Source of the DNA: Sphaeramia orbicularis
Lineage: Eukaryota > Chordata > Actinopteri > Kurtiformes > Apogonidae
Assembly (NCBI RefSeq): GCF_902148855.1
Contig: NC_043960.1
Location: 45,394,453-45,458,452, forward strand
Length of the DNA stretch: 64,000 nt
Direction of reading: 5' to 3'
The notes beneath the pieces are model-generated. The model ran no database searches. It was not told the DNA's origin and saw nothing but the letters and a program-made list of their open reading frames with translations. Positions 13,216-48,430 of the stretch are shown one piece after another; position 1 is the first letter of the stretch, and the number at the start of each line of letters is the position of its first letter. A program made the translations under genes and the position numbers.

Positions 13216-13582
13216 TAAAAAGATATAAAAATACTATTCGGTCGCGTGACCTCAAATTCCCGTCTGATTGGTCTCAAAAGGGGGACACAGAAAGAACGTC
13301 ATCGAAATGTGAGAAAGAAATGGGGGTGGATGGTTTGTTTGTACACAAATATGGCGTGTTCTCCAAAGCTGATCTGATCGGCCCGTGGCACTTTACAGGT
13401 TGTTTTCGTAAAGCCGATTTAATCGGCCCATGGCACTGAAAGTGTTAACTGCAAACTGTTGAGTGTTTAAGATTTCACTGTTTCACTGGTTTTTTAGTCT
13501 GTAGTATCTTAGCAGACTGATGTTGTCTTGGACTAATTCTTGTCATTAAATATGTTAACTAGAAGCACTCGGAGAGCACAGA

Positions 13583-13950
13583 CCTCCGCCAAGGCTGATC
13601 AGTGGCCCCCCCCGTGGGCCCCCCCACACCAAGGAGGTTATGTTTTTGCCAGGGTTTGTTTGTCTGTCTCTCTGTTTGTCTGTCCGTTAGTGTGCAACAT
13701 AACTCAAAAAGTTATGGACAGATTTTGATGAAATGTTCTGGTCTGCGCCCCCCCCCCCCCCCCCCCCGTGGGCCCCCCCACCCCCGATCACCACCAAAAT
13801 TTAATCATTTCTTCCTTATCCCATTTCCAACAAACCCTGAAAATTTCATCAAAATCTGTCTATAACTTTTTGAGTTATGTTGCACACTAACGGACAGACA
13901 AACAAACAAACAAACAAACCCTGGCAAAAACATAACCTCCTTGGCGGAGG
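13583..13950. mobile_element. Large palindromic MITE-like element with a C-rich centre
   Basis: The two arms are near-perfect inverted repeats. The left arm runs from CCTCCGCCAAGG through TTATGTTTTTGCCAGGG and AACTCAAAAAGTTATG. The right arm is its reverse complement and ends CCTTGGCGGAGG at 13950. The centre holds a run of about 20 C (13748-13768). Imperfect TAACTA-like words flank it and may be a target duplication. The superfamily is not certain. Confidence 0.75.
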
Positions 13951-14099
13951 TAACTATACAACAGTTCTCAGTAAACCCCCCCTCACCTCACACCATGTGC
14001 ATGTGCAACCACAATGTAAATTTGTAAATAATATTTAACTTTAATTCTAATTCTATATTTATATAAATATTTATATAAATACCAGATTTCTTTTTTTTT

Positions 14100-14217
14100 T
14101 TTTGTCTGTTTCATTTTTCACTCGTTTGTGGTTTTTCTACCTGTCTTTTTCTCTGCACTTGCTAGTTGTATGTTGCTGTTAACTGAAATTTCCCCACAGT
14201 GGGATAAATAAAGTCTT
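14100..14217 (+). mobile_element. LINE 3' tail ending in a TTTCCCCACAGTGGGATAAA motif
   Basis: The phrase CACTCGTTTGTGGTTTTTCT through AATTTCCCCACAGTGGGATA recurs as a reverse complement at 41878-42012. It is the usual 3' end of a fish non-LTR retrotransposon (Rex1-like by memory), 5'-truncated here. Confidence 0.6.
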
Positions 14218-14497
14218 ATCTTTGGACCTTCTTAATTATGCCAATGGAGTCATATTTTGTTTTCATGTACATGTATAAGTTTATCATGTTTTCTTGCAGT
14301 CTCTTTTATTTCTAAGGACTAAAGTAGGATTACTTTGTTTTGTTGCATATTTGAAATAAACTGAACTGAATCTTATCTATCTGGTAAAGATAGAAGGGAA
14401 CTACAGGGTTAGGGTTACTGTAGTACTTGGGATTAAACACTCCCCTTGGCAATAGGCCTGTAGTTCTAAGACATAGAGTTGATAAGATAAGGTAAGT

Positions 14498-15062
14498 CAG
14501 TGATTCTCAAACTTTTTACAGCGGAGTACCCCCTGAAATATGTATATTTTAGCCAAATACCCTCAACTCTCACTTCAGCATTTTTGATTACAAAAAATGA
14601 GGTAAAATTTGTTCCTGTGCCAGAGGTATATATTTAACTTTAATATGATAACAAATCTTTACAAGTAAATTTTGTGTGTAAAATATAAACTGAAAAATGC
14701 CCTTTTTCATTGATAAAAGAAATATATTAATCGGTCCTTAATGAATAAATGAACCTTTCATCAACAAATTAAGTACTCAAACTCACCTTGAATAATCTAA
14801 AATGGAAATGTTCCTAAAATTTTACCAAAGCTTAGGGGGTCCTCTGAGTTTTTAAAAATATTGAAATGAAATAAAAGTGTCAATTTTATTATATGAATGT
14901 ATTTATTGTGTTTTATATTTCAGCATTAATCCTCATTATTTATTTTAGATTCAGTACATGATTAGTTATTTACTTTATTTTTTCCAAAAAAAATTTCAAG
15001 TACCCCCTGGGCTTCTTCCAAGTACCCCTGGGGGTCTGCATACTCCCATTTGAGAAAGACTG
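14498..15062. mobile_element. hAT-like element with CAGTGATTCTCAAAC ends
   Basis: The left end CAGTGATTCTCAAAC pairs with the right end GTTT-like ATTTGAGAAAGACTG, a typical hAT terminal repeat. Just inside both ends, AGTACCCCCTG-like words are inverted. No transposase is readable. The right flank is the pentanucleotide tract that separates it from the next hAT element. Confidence 0.6.
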
Positions 15063-15115
15063 ACATAACATAACATAACATAACATAACATAACATAACA
15101 TAACATAACATAACA
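15063..15115. repeat. (ACATA)n pentanucleotide tract
   Basis: About ten perfect CATAA-type units between two hAT-like elements. More units of the same type follow the second element (15819-15830), so the tract was split by insertion. Confidence 0.9.
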
Positions 15116-15381
15116 CAATGGTTCCCAACCTTTTTTGGCTTGTGACCCCATTTTAACATCACAGATTTCTGGTGACCCCAGACATTCAAAATGGAAACTT
15201 TTTTTTTTTTTTTTTGGCTAAGATTAATTTGTTTTTGATCATGTAATAGTGTGCTATATTACGGTGCCAATGAAAGTTAATTTTAATTAAAAATTTGGGT
15301 TATATAATGTATATTGCTCTTTGATCAGGCTGCATTTGTAACTAAGAATCTGTTCTTAATTGCTTGCCTGGGTAAATAAAG

Positions 15382-15422
<41 letters not shown>

Positions 15423-15818
15423 ATATTATAATGGATGGAGGCAGAAAAGCCAGGTGTAGGTTACTGCACAAAGTGAGAATTTGATTTTCCTTGGTCAGGA
15501 TATGTACAGTCAGTCCAGCTTGGATTTACAAGGCTGACAATTAATACTGAACAAACTCAAACTATGAATTATGAAAGAGCTGCAGCATCTTAAACCGGCC
15601 ACGATGAACATTTGAAAGATAAACAGTACCACAGTGCTTCAGTTTCAGCTTCACAGTCTGTCATGTCTTTTATGGATTGTGATTATCTCTCTCAACTCAC
15701 CATATAGTTTTTATTTGTAAATTTTTTATTTTTATCCATTACTAGAAATTTCAGGCGACCCCATTTGAATTCCAGGCGACCCCACAAGGGGTCCCGACCC
15801 CAAGGTTGAAAAACACTG
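15116..15818. mobile_element. hAT-like nonautonomous element with 8-base target duplication
   Basis: The left end is CAATGGTTCCCAACCTTTTT and the right end AAGGTTGAAAAACACTG, inverted to each other, with GACCCC words just inside both ends. The 8 bases before it (ACATAACA) and after it (ACACAACA) differ at one position, as expected for a hAT target duplication in the pentanucleotide tract. A LINE-like (AAAT)n tail lies inside near 15340-15424. Confidence 0.7.
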
Positions 15819-15825
15819 ACACAAC

Positions 15826-15925
15826 ATAACCCAATTGTCCCACAATTAGGTAATTTACATTTTGCAACAGCAAACAGTACAGAGCAGAATAAAGTGCACT
15901 CACAGCAAATAAATAAATAAATATA
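15826..15925 (-). mobile_element. Reversed LINE 3' tail
   Basis: Reads AATTGTCCCACAATTAGGTA, then a stretch rich in CAACAGCAAACAGTAC, and follows pentanucleotide units that look like the expanded tail of this LINE. It explains why two hAT elements share the same simple-repeat landing site. Confidence 0.45.
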
Positions 15926-16079
15926 GAGTCTGAAATCTCAGTCAATTTTATACATAATTCTTTTGAAGCATAACTGATATGAATAGATATATATAATTTT
16001 GTCCATACATTGCAAGTATATAAACAGGGTTAACTTGTGTGTCCTAAACCCCCCCATCCTGAGTTTTTGGCCTCTGTTG

Positions 16080-16720
16080 TTGTCATGCGTAAAGTGTCCG
16101 GTAGGTGGCGGCATGGCGCTCAACCCTCCGGTTCATGAGATACGAAGAAGACGCAGCTCCATATGGTGCGTGACGTAACCTTTCCTCACAACCTCCATCT
16201 TTCACTACCGCATGCCTCTGTGGATATTTGAGCAGGTTTGGGAGGATAAATTCTGTTTTGTGTAGACGGTGTTGTGGCTGTGGAGTGTGTGGTCGTGTCG
16301 GTGCGGTCGTGGCGGAGCCGTGGGGGCTGAGTGGGGGCCGTGACACGCCGTGGGCTCCGTGTACGGGCCTGTGTTTTCATGTGCAGTGGCTAACAGGCAC
16401 AAGCAGACACAGCAGGTTGATCCGACTGTCGACTGACAACTTACAGCCAGACAGAGCCGTTAGTGCAGCAGCCCGACCTCTGTTTACCCTCACATAAATA
16501 TCACACACCGTCTGTGTAGTCGGTGAAACGCGCCTTTTGTGCTTTTGTCGTTTTTATCAGCTGTATTTTTTTGTAAACTACACTATTCCGCTTCTTACTT
16601 AGCTCCTAGTGCTGCTTTTGCTAATGCTACAGTCGTCTTACTGTGTGTTTTATCACTAACACATTAGACACATTACATGCATTGAACTCCCATTATTTGT
16701 CTTTATTTATTCTTCTAGGT
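16080..16720 (+). promoter_or_regulatory. btf3l4: btf3l4 CpG-rich promoter and 5'UTR region
   Basis: CpG and GC content rise sharply between about 16080 and 16480, compared with AT-rich flanks. A CRE-like TGACGTAA lies at about 16171. A CCATCTTTC word follows, resembling a reversed YY1-type start element. The first coding exon opens after an acceptor (TTCTTCTAG) ending at 16718. Candidate donors for the noncoding first exon include GAGCAG/GTTTGG near 16234, which I cannot confirm. Confidence 0.55.
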
Positions 16721-16726
16721 CAGAAC

Positions 16727-19700
16727 ATGAATCAAGAAAAACTCGCAAAACTTCAAGCCCAGGTCCGGATAGGAGGAAAGGTAAGATGACACATAGGAAG
16801 TCCAGCTTTCTTTGGGTTTAGAAACATGTGAAATTGTATGACTGGTGACTTTTTTCCATTTTTGTAAAGCACTGTGAATTGCCCTGTGTATGAATTGTGC
16901 TATACAAATAAATCTGCCTTGCCTTTAAACCCATAAAACACCAGGTTCCCACTGGTACAATCTAAATGATGGGATATTATAGCACACATCAGGAGATAAA
17001 TAATGATAAATGAACAGATTCCACATAAATATGGCCATTAATTACTTACAAAGCTTTGTCAATCAAGCTGCATGTATTATTACTGAGTAGACTTAAATTT
17101 GGAAAATATTAGTACCAAAAATGTTATTAGATTTACTAATAGTTAATTAAAATGATCATAGACTACATTGGGATTTTTGATCAGTTTACAGGTGTGGTTC
17201 CCAAACTGCTGTCTTGATATTCAGAAGACAAATTTGCTGTCTCCAGGGGACCCAAACCAACAAATTTACATAAATAAATGTTATACGTTGACTCTTTGCC
17301 AGCCAAAACTTAGCTCTAATGTAATATCCTTCTTTCGTCATCATTACCCCACACCCCGAAGGGGAGGCAAGGGGTATTGTTTTTGATTCAATTTGTTTGT
17401 TTGTTTCTTTGTTGTTAACACTCTAGGAGCAAAACTATTGGTTGAATTCATACCAATTTAGGTTTATAGATTACCAGTGACCCAGAATACATGTGTTTCA
17501 TTTTGGGAAAAGTAGGTCAAAGTTAAAATTTTTTATGAATTTTTAAAAATCTTTTTTTCTTCTCCCATTTACTTATAATGGGCGAAATTTAAAATGTCTG
17601 TAAAAACATAAATTTTGTTTCAATTTACGTCAAACTTGGCACATATATAGAGGCAGTTGATATGCTGACATCAGCACAGGCATAGACATGATGACATCAG
17701 CTGGATCGATGCCAAAATAAGTTACAATACCCGCAAGATGCGGGGTTTGTTGTGCCTGGCACCACTTGTTATGTCTTTTTTCTAACCTGTTATGTCTATT
17801 AGTTATTTTCGTGTTGTTGTGTCTTGTTGCATCTTTTATCACATTTTAATTTTAGCTTTTCCGTTTTGTTCTTTTTTTGTGTTTGTGTCTTTTTCATCAT
17901 TTTATTTTGTTTTGTCTCTTACATCTAATATCTTTACTCTGTGTTTCACATGACTATGGTAAGGTCAACATTTGTAAACTCTCCCACAGAATACATTTTT
18001 TTTTGTCTGTTTTAATCAGAAAAATTAACTCACATATTTTTAGTGTTTTATATTTTCCTCGAACTGTTGGTGATCCAATAAAAAGAGGCTCACAACCCAA
18101 AAAGGGTCCTTTCTTATATTTTCTTACATCATTTGAGAACATGTTTTGTTACCACAGTTCCTCTCCTTTAATCAGTAACATCTGTGTGGGTGTATTGATT
18201 TATATCAATGGTGTAAATGTTTAATATTTTATACTTGCATAATAAATACATATAATAAATGTAAACTGTATGTTATTTGTGTCATTGTTTCAAAAAAAGC
18301 AACAAAATTAGGTAGCTCAAACACAGGACTTTCATCCACCCAGGAGCCTGGCATTCATCTACTGTGTGAAACCAGAAGTCTATTATCTTTAGACTTTGTT
18401 GACTTATTGTCAGATGGTTTTGTAATGATTATTTTTTGTTTCTAGTGGCAGGTTGGTGAGGTTTAACCAAACACTTTATCAACATTAACCATATGTCACC
18501 AGAAAGCATTGATAGACTTCTTTCATGTGCATATTTTGAAAACCAAAATGCAAAGTTTTCTCTGTTTTGACATTCTGAAGTGTGAGTTTTTTCCACAGTT
18601 TTATTTTTGTAATGATTAAATATTCTGGACTTTGGGCTGATGTGATCTCTAAAACATTGCGATGTATTACAGATTAAACAAGGATTAAAATGGAGAAATA
18701 TCCAGACTGATCAATGATGAGAATACATTAATGTGGTGTTTTATGGTCATATAATGCTACTTTTTTTATTATCTACAGCCTCATTAATACTTTACATTGT
18801 CCTGGTGTGTATCTTCTTTTTTCTATATGAAATAATCTTAAAGTATCTAATAATTTAAATGTGAGGTTTTGCAGTGCAGTGATGAAGTGTTACTCATGTT
18901 GATTATTTAACTACAAAAAAAGCATACTCTGGCTCAAACAGATCACATTTGATCACACCAAAAATGTTGACTTGCCTCACTATGCTGAAGTTCTCAACCA
19001 AATGGCAGTGATTTGTTCACTAATTTGTGTCTTGAACTGTAGGTCATAGGTTAAATTCCATAACTTGTTGCTTCCTTTGGTTTTGTTTCAGGGCTCTGCA
19101 CGCAGGAAGAAGAAGGTAGTCCACAGAACCGCAACAGCTGATGACAAAAAGCTTCAGAGTTCACTAAAGAAATTGGCTGTCAACAACATCGCTGGAATTG
19201 AAGAGGTAAATGTTTGGATCGGTCATATGAGAACATCCCACTATATCAGATTGAAGCATTGTACGGCCCCTGGTCCACATCTGGGCCAGGGTTTACAACT
19301 GATGTGTGTGTTTGTGTGTGTTCATCTGTAGTTGTTGTTGTAATGTATCAGCAACCTGAGGTTTATGGAAGATGAGCTAACCTTTAGTCCTGTCAGCTTC
19401 TGTTGAGACGACTAATTCAGGATGTTGAGTTTTCAGTCAGACATGAATTTATAAGTATTCATTTACTGCATCAAAGGTAAAGCCTTATGCTGAGTTTTTG
19501 TGGACGGATTGCTGTGTTTAATTTACAACTGAGTTTAACTGAATTGTGATTATGGGACTAAACGTGTAAAACTTGACTTTAAGTAACTGAAGATTTGTCC
19601 GTTTAGTAAAAAAAAAAAAAAAGTTTTACTAATAAAGAACATCATTGATGGTGTGACTGAAGACTAATAAAAAGCCATAACATTGTATGATAAGATATAT

Positions 19701-22700
19701 GATAAGATAGTGTACATAATTCATATTGAGCAGGACTGAGTTCATCCTATTAATCTGGTCCGCCAAAACAGTCCCAACTTCTTATGTGGCCCCTTAGGAA
19801 GTTGCAAACATTTGCTTCTGAGATTCCATGATTTGCCCAATTTATGTGTTATTTTTTCTTCTTGAATAATAATGAATTACCTTCTTAAGGTCTTTAAAAG
19901 ATAAGAAGTAGAATGAGGAGAAGTTGAGCAGATTCTGATCACATACTGTGGTTGATGGCAAACAGATGTAGCATAGAGGGCTCTCTAAACTGGTGCAGAG
20001 AATCAGAATCAATACATTATTAATTCCAGGGGGAAATTATTGTGTGTTGCTTTGTTCAAGTATTATAAAAAGTAGCAGGAAATAAATTATCAATAAAACA
20101 AAAAGAATAAATAAATAAATAAATATACATAAAAAATACTCTGTTAAACACAATTATAACAGCAATTTGTACAATATGTTCTAGACAATATATTATCCAT
20201 ATGATAAATGTACATAAATGAGTATATGAGACTGGTATGCACTTTTGTATTAGTAGGTATGATTAAAGAGGGCACACAGTAACATTATTCCATCTTTATA
20301 ACGATTATGAAAAGAGCAGAAACGTTTTTAGACTTTGTTTTGTGAAAGCACTGAACAAACCACCAGTGAATGCAGCACTGGCTCTTCCAGTTTACTCTTA
20401 AAATAAACGGGACAAATTGTACATTTTCTCTACATCTATGAAGCAGAGATGGGATATCAGTACTGACACAATGTTTTACAAATAATCAATATCAGCAGTT
20501 GGCGCCAACAGTGGCCGACAGTTAATATTAGGCTGAAAATGGTTCATAAGATAAAACTTCTCCTACTGAGATTCTTTTTATAAAACACTATCATTGCAGT
20601 TTAAGATCTAATATTCAGACTTTGGAAAATCAGGAAATTAAGCAAAAATGTCCAAAATTTTGGAAATGTCACAGAATTGAATTTACAGTGATGCAGAGCT
20701 CTCATCCTCTTGGAAAAATCCACCACTCACAGTGGTTCTTTGGGGGTTTCTTATCACATGGAATCACCTGCATTATTTTCCTCTGTACCCTGTTCTGTGT
20801 TTAATTCTTCTCCATTGGTTTACTGGTTGATATTACATGGGCATTAATGACCGGTGCACCATAAGAGCAGTGGTTAACACCTGTCCTTGAAAAGTCAGAA
20901 ATGTGTCAGACCTTGGAATTATGAGTCTTTATAAATTTGCTAAATCAGAAACTGCTCATAATGTTGATTAAAATAAAGGTTTAAAGAAAAAGACAAAACT
21001 GAGGTAATGATAAAGGATTAATCAAGTCTAGTCTAGATGAGACCATGAGCCTGTTTCCATGACCATGAAAGTTCAATAACTGGGAGTAATTGGATAATTG
21101 TAATAATCAGATTGGATGCGTTTACCTACACTTAAGAAATGCGATAATTGAAAACCATGGTTTAAATGTTTCAGTTCATTATCGGATTTCTTTCAGAGTC
21201 CGTACATACGTAATGATGGTAGACTCAAACTTACGTTACTGTCTTGTGCGTAGCTTCCGTTTTCTATGATTTCAATTGTTTTTACACATGTGCAGACGTA
21301 AAAGAACAAAATAAATCAGATTAACCTGTATACATGCAGGAGGACATCAGAGTATTGGGGAGAAATCCAGGTGTGATCATCCGATTTCTCCTAATCAGAT
21401 AAAACAGATCAGATTATGCTGTTTACATGATTACTTGAATAATCTGATAACTCCAGAAACTGGGCAATGATTAGAGTATTAGTCTGCATGTAAACGGGCT
21501 CAGTGAGCAGGGTGCTTGTGCAGGTCTTGAAAGTCTTAAAAAGTATGGAATTTTGAAATGTTTCCCAGAACTTGAAAAGTTTGGAATTTTGTGTGAAAGT
21601 CTTAAATAATTACAGAAAAAAGTTTCTCTCACAGTCAGATTTTAGAGTATGCTCAACAGCACATAATCTCATAAAATAATAAATACATGAGGAACCATTT
21701 ATAAAACTGAATATGATTTCACTAACCGGTCATTACTGGAATGATTCTAGTGAAACTTGTTTGTGTGATATCATACACCTTTGTGATTTTCAAATGTTTT
21801 GAAAATATTTGAAAAAACAATTTCCTTCAAATTATGCATTCATACATTTATTACAATGAACTTTTCTACTACACAACAGGTACAATCTCAACCAAAAAAC
21901 ATAAGCACGCAAGTATAAAAGTACATAAAGTCAAGGTCTTGAGGGAAAAAATTGCAGTTTTGAAGAAGTCTAGAATTTTTATTTAGATAAAGAGCAAGCA
22001 CCCTGGTGTTAGTAGACTCAAACTTCCTATTATTGTCTTCCACTCACATTTGACTACGTAACTTCTGTTTTTATGATTTTAATTGTCTATACACCTGCGC
22101 AGATGTAAAAGAACGAAATAAATCAGATTAACCTGTACACATGCAGGAAGACATCAGAGTATTGGGGAGAAATCCAGGTGTGTTGTTCTGATTTCTCATT
22201 ATCAGTTTACTGCTGTTACCTGATAAAGCAGACCAGATTATGCTGTTTACATGATCACTTAAATAATCTGATAACTCCAGAAATCGGACAATGACCGGAG
22301 TATTGGTGTGCATGTAAACAGGTTTCATGTCTAACCTGTCACTCTCTCCTCAGGTGAACATGATTAAAGACGATGGGACTGTGATCCACTTTAACAACCC
22401 CAAAGTGCAGGCCTCTCTGTCTGCGAACACCTTCGCCATCACAGGCCACGCTGAGACCAAGCAGCTGACGGAGATGCTCCCGGGCATCCTCAGTCAGCTG
22501 GGGGCCGACAGCCTCAGCAGCCTGCGCAAACTGGCCGAACAGTTTCCCCGGCAAGGTGGGTGGAACCTGAACGCCTCACGCCTGTGGTGTTTTATCAGAA
22601 GGAGTAAGAGTGTGATATCCACAGCGGTTGTTAAGATTAATTTCATGCTGTTGGAAAGAGGAGAAAGAAAAACCTGTGCACAGCATGAGTGTCCTCATCT

Positions 22701-24493
22701 ACTCAGGACGTTTGTAATGTTTCATAGTAAGAATAAAAAGAGAAAGGAGTTTTATTCTGATGAAATACTTAAGCTCTATTGACACAGGACTATGTGGCGC
22801 TTCTGTACGGGATAAGGAAAGTCTGTTTTTGACTTGAATTTACTGACATTCCAACAGGAGGTCCACCCCTTTCAGATAACTGTTGAAAGATAAGAACACA
22901 ATCCTGACTGTAGCTGTCAATCATCACATTTTGATTTTCTGAAGGATTTATATTTGCTATTTCAGTGAATATCTTATCACCAGCGTATTGTCTTTGACCA
23001 AGAAATAGGCTATAGGAAACAAATATATGTGCATATCCTACCAAATCACAGAGGTGTCGATTTGTATTATAATTTCACCTGCCAGGAGTTTTGATGATAG
23101 AATAGAATAGAATAGAATAGAATAACTTTATTGTCTGTTTCAAGTAAAAACAGAAATTTCTCTTTTGTCACGGCTGTTAGACAAAGTTTAAAAACCAAAC
23201 CCAGGCATTAAAAACAACCCAACACATCCAAAAACACAGTAAAACAGATAACAAAAAATAGGACCAATGGCCTTGTAGTTTACCGGCTAAATGAAAAGCT
23301 TTGGGAAATGTATCCAGATGCTATTTATTATCACCCAGTTATGTGTATTTATTATATTACAGAAATAGCCCATGTTTTGGTCATATTTCGATCAGATCTG
23401 TAAAAAATTCTAATTCCAACTTGATATCATTGATACTGATTTATTGTATCAATCCACTTCCTATCTCTTATAATGGGAAAATTTTTCAAAGTCGCAGCAA
23501 ATCCAGAATCATATCCGGATGGAAATAATTTCAATACCTTGTGTTGACATGATCATAAAGAAGCTGTATACCAAGTTTGACGTCAATCAGAACTGGAGTT
23601 TCAGAGAAAAAGATGATTGAAATTTTTTCCCCATAAGAGCGCATGTTCAATTTCTCCGTAAGTTCCTGGATCCAGAAGAAGATCCTGATCCGCATGTGGC
23701 CATTATGTTTTGGTCATCTCCCCATCAGGGCTGGACTGTAGAAATTTACACTTGATATCATTTATATTTACTGAGTTATTGCATCGATCCGCTTCCTATC
23801 TCTTATAATGGGGACATTTTTCAAAGTTGCACCAAATCCAGAATCAGATCCAGATCCAAATAATTTCACAAACTTTTGTTGACATCATCATAAAGAAGCT
23901 GTATGCCAAGTTTGAAGTCAATCAGAATTGTAGTTTTGGAGAAGACAATTGAAATTTTTGTAACAGACTCCGCATGACAACAACAGTTTACGGCCTATTG
24001 GCTGTAAGCTAAAAACACAGAGCAGTGTGTCTTATATTATATTGTTAAGAGCAGCTATTGCAGAGGGGATGAAAGATTTGTTGTAAATGTTTTGATAAGA
24101 TTGTTGCTTATCTGTAATCATTAAAATGTTATGTTATCAGTTTTTTAATATGTTTCATAAGCATTTTCAGTGACAATAGTATAAAGTTACAGTACAATCT
24201 GGTTCACAGAGAATCATGAAAGAAATTATAGAAAAAGAGCAGTAAATTCAACTGAAGCTGTAATACTTTTCTCCATCTGTTCTTTGGTTCTCAGCTCTCG
24301 ACAGTAAGGCTCCAAAGGCAGAGGACATTGAGGAAGAGGATGATGATGTTCCTGGTATGACCAACAGCAGACAGTTATTATTTTAAATGTCACACCATGG
24401 GACCGGTGTTTCTTCTATATAAAAATTCCCTTTTTTTTTTTTGCAGATCTGGTGGAGAACTTCGATGAAGCATCGAAGAATGAGGCGAACTGA
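16727..24493 (+). CDS. btf3l4: BTF3-like 4, nascent polypeptide-associated complex beta-type subunit
   Basis: A small NAC-beta paralogue; the family pairs with NAC-alpha at the ribosome exit and was first described as a transcription factor. Five coding exons with GT-AG ends: 16727-16780, 19092-19205, 22354-22555, 24295-24354 and 24447-24493. The phases agree throughout and give 158 residues, the exact length I recall for human BTF3L4. The sequence starts [18 protein letters not shown], has the basic [17 protein letters not shown] segment, the NAC core ([18 protein letters not shown]), and an acidic C terminus ending in [15 protein letters not shown]. The words [10 protein letters not shown] and EQFPRQ separate it from BTF3 proper, which has VNMFTNQGTV. 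The start is the first ATG of the exon. A polyadenylation signal lies 325 bases after the stop, and zfyve9 begins shortly beyond. Confidence 0.96.
16860..16925 (+). mobile_element. LINE 3' tail in btf3l4 intron 1
   Basis: Reads AAAGCACTGTGAATTGCCCT then TGTGCTATACAAATAAA and CTTGCCTT units, a common fish LINE terminus. 5'-truncated to under 100 bases. Confidence 0.5.
17343..17770 (+). repeat. Interspersed repeat, copy A
   Basis: Begins near TTACCCCACACCCCGAAGGG and ends near GCCTGGCACCACTTGT. A reverse-complement copy lies at 47697-48126, about 30 kb away. Shared words include ACTATTGGTTGAATTCATAC, TTACTTATAATGGGCG, and GATATGCTGACATCAGC. No frame is open and the family was not recognised. 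It lies in btf3l4 intron 1. Confidence 0.7.
20005..20140 (-). mobile_element. Reversed LINE tail with (AAATA)n
   Basis: Reads AGAATCAGAATCAATACATT then ATTCCAGGGGGAAATTATTG, the reversed terminus of a fish LINE. AATAAATA units follow. Confidence 0.45.
21040..21505. mobile_element. Nonautonomous element with GAGCCTGTTT / AAACGGGCTC ends
   Basis: The left end GAGCCTGTTTCCATG and the right end CATGTAAACGGGCTC are inverted to each other. The right half (from about 21205) recurs at 22010-22325, with shared words AATAAATCAGATTAACCTG, GGGGAGAAATCCAGGTGTG and AATCTGATAACTCCAGAAA. It lies in btf3l4 intron 2, the intron between the coding exons ending at 19205 and starting at 22354. The superfamily is unclear. 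Confidence 0.6.
22010..22325. mobile_element. Second, 5'-incomplete copy of the 21040-21505 element
   Basis: Aligns by eye with 21205-21500 in the same orientation and ends CATGTAAACAGGTTTCATG. Its right edge lies about 30 bases from the 3' splice site of the third btf3l4 coding exon, so the element contributes most of the branch-point region. Confidence 0.6.
23093..23240 (-). mobile_element. Reversed LINE tail with (GAATA)n
   Basis: Five or so AGAAT units are followed by AACTTTATTGTCTGTTTCA and a run of short A-rich words, typical of a reversed LINE 3' end in fish. Confidence 0.5.
23374..23990 (+). repeat. Two tandem units of about 333 bases
   Basis: Unit 1 begins GTTTTGGTCATATTTCGATC at 23374 and unit 2 begins GTTTTGGTCATCTCCCCATC at 23707. 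Both share CTTCCTATCTCTTATAATGG, GCAAATCCAGAATCA or a near match, and CATCATAAAGAAGCTGTAT. They are noticeably diverged, so the duplication is old. In btf3l4 intron 3. Confidence 0.7.
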
Positions 24494-24594
24494 CACATGT
24501 GACGTTCATGTGCACATGGAGTGGACTGCAATGAAAAGAAGAAAACCTTCTCTGGTCGTTTTTAAGTCTAGTTATCCAGACATATCAGACACTT

Positions 24595-24616
24595 ACCCCC
24601 CCCCCCCCCCCCCCCC
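24595..24616. repeat. C-homopolymer in the btf3l4 3'UTR
   Basis: About 21 consecutive C about 100 bases after the btf3l4 stop codon. Its true length may vary with sequencing. Confidence 0.85.
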
Positions 24617-24817
24617 TCCACAAAATCCAGAGACTTTTTATTCTATTTCTCAATTGCCCACGGATGTCCGAGTCAGACTGGCTTGTGCACTTTGTAAAAA
24701 AGAAAAACAGAAAAAAGTATCCCTTCTGGTAAACGGTTAACTCCCTTCACCTCATCATGGTCAGGATTACAGTGCTTCATTAAAGCTAGTCTTAAGACTG
24801 TTTTTGTTTATGAAACA

Positions 24818-24823
24818 AATAAA
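24818..24823 (+). terminator. btf3l4: btf3l4 polyadenylation signal
   Basis: AATAAA, 325 bases after the stop codon and followed by T-rich DNA. It is the first canonical signal in the 3'UTR. Confidence 0.75.
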
Positions 24824-25268
24824 CGTCATTAACATTTTTTAGATGGTGCTGTGGTCATTGACAGGATGCTTTGAATCTCACTGATTGTCCTCCACAGATA
24901 TGAGTGGAAAAGAAAATGGCCCTGCATAGAAGGGGTTCTTTGCTCCATAAGGCTGACTTTGTTGAATCCTTGACATTTCCTCCAGTCCGCCAGGCTGTGA
25001 ATCAGGAGGCTTTCATATCTGGCACCGCCACACTGTTGGCTTGGCTTGTACGGTGTCCTGCGGGCTGTGAAGAAAGCAAACTGGGGAGGGACATTTCTGC
25101 ACACCTCTTGAGTTTCTTCAAAGAGCTGCAGAGAGACACGGGAGAGGAGGGAGATCACACAGAGGGGGGTAGAGAGGCGAAATCATCCCGTTTTTTCGTT
25201 CGTGAGCAGGAGCCACAGCTGCTTGGACCCGCTGTAGTCGGATCCAGTCGGACACGAACGGGATCAAA

Positions 25269-48430
<23,162 letters not shown>

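Larger units (their letters stand above)
12482..13444. mobile_element. piggyBac-type nonautonomous element
   Basis: The element is bounded by TTAA on both sides (12478-12481 and 13445-13448), the piggyBac target. Its ends are inverted: CTCTTTAAGTGCCA at the left, and TGGCACTGAAAGTG at the right, which reads inverted as CACTTTCAGTGCCA. A second inverted motif (AAGTGCCAC...GGCC) lies further in on both sides. The interior holds a (TAA)n tract and a reversed LINE-like segment. No transposase frame was seen. Confidence 0.65.

Noticed and set aside
16083-16497. Several overlapping open frames near the btf3l4 promoter
   Set aside because: They arise from high GC content with few stops. The frames lie on both strands and have proline/arginine/histidine-rich composition typical of shadows.
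24441-24740. 99-codon frame over the last btf3l4 exon
   Set aside because: It runs in a different frame from [15 protein letters not shown] and continues through the poly-C tract of the 3'UTR.
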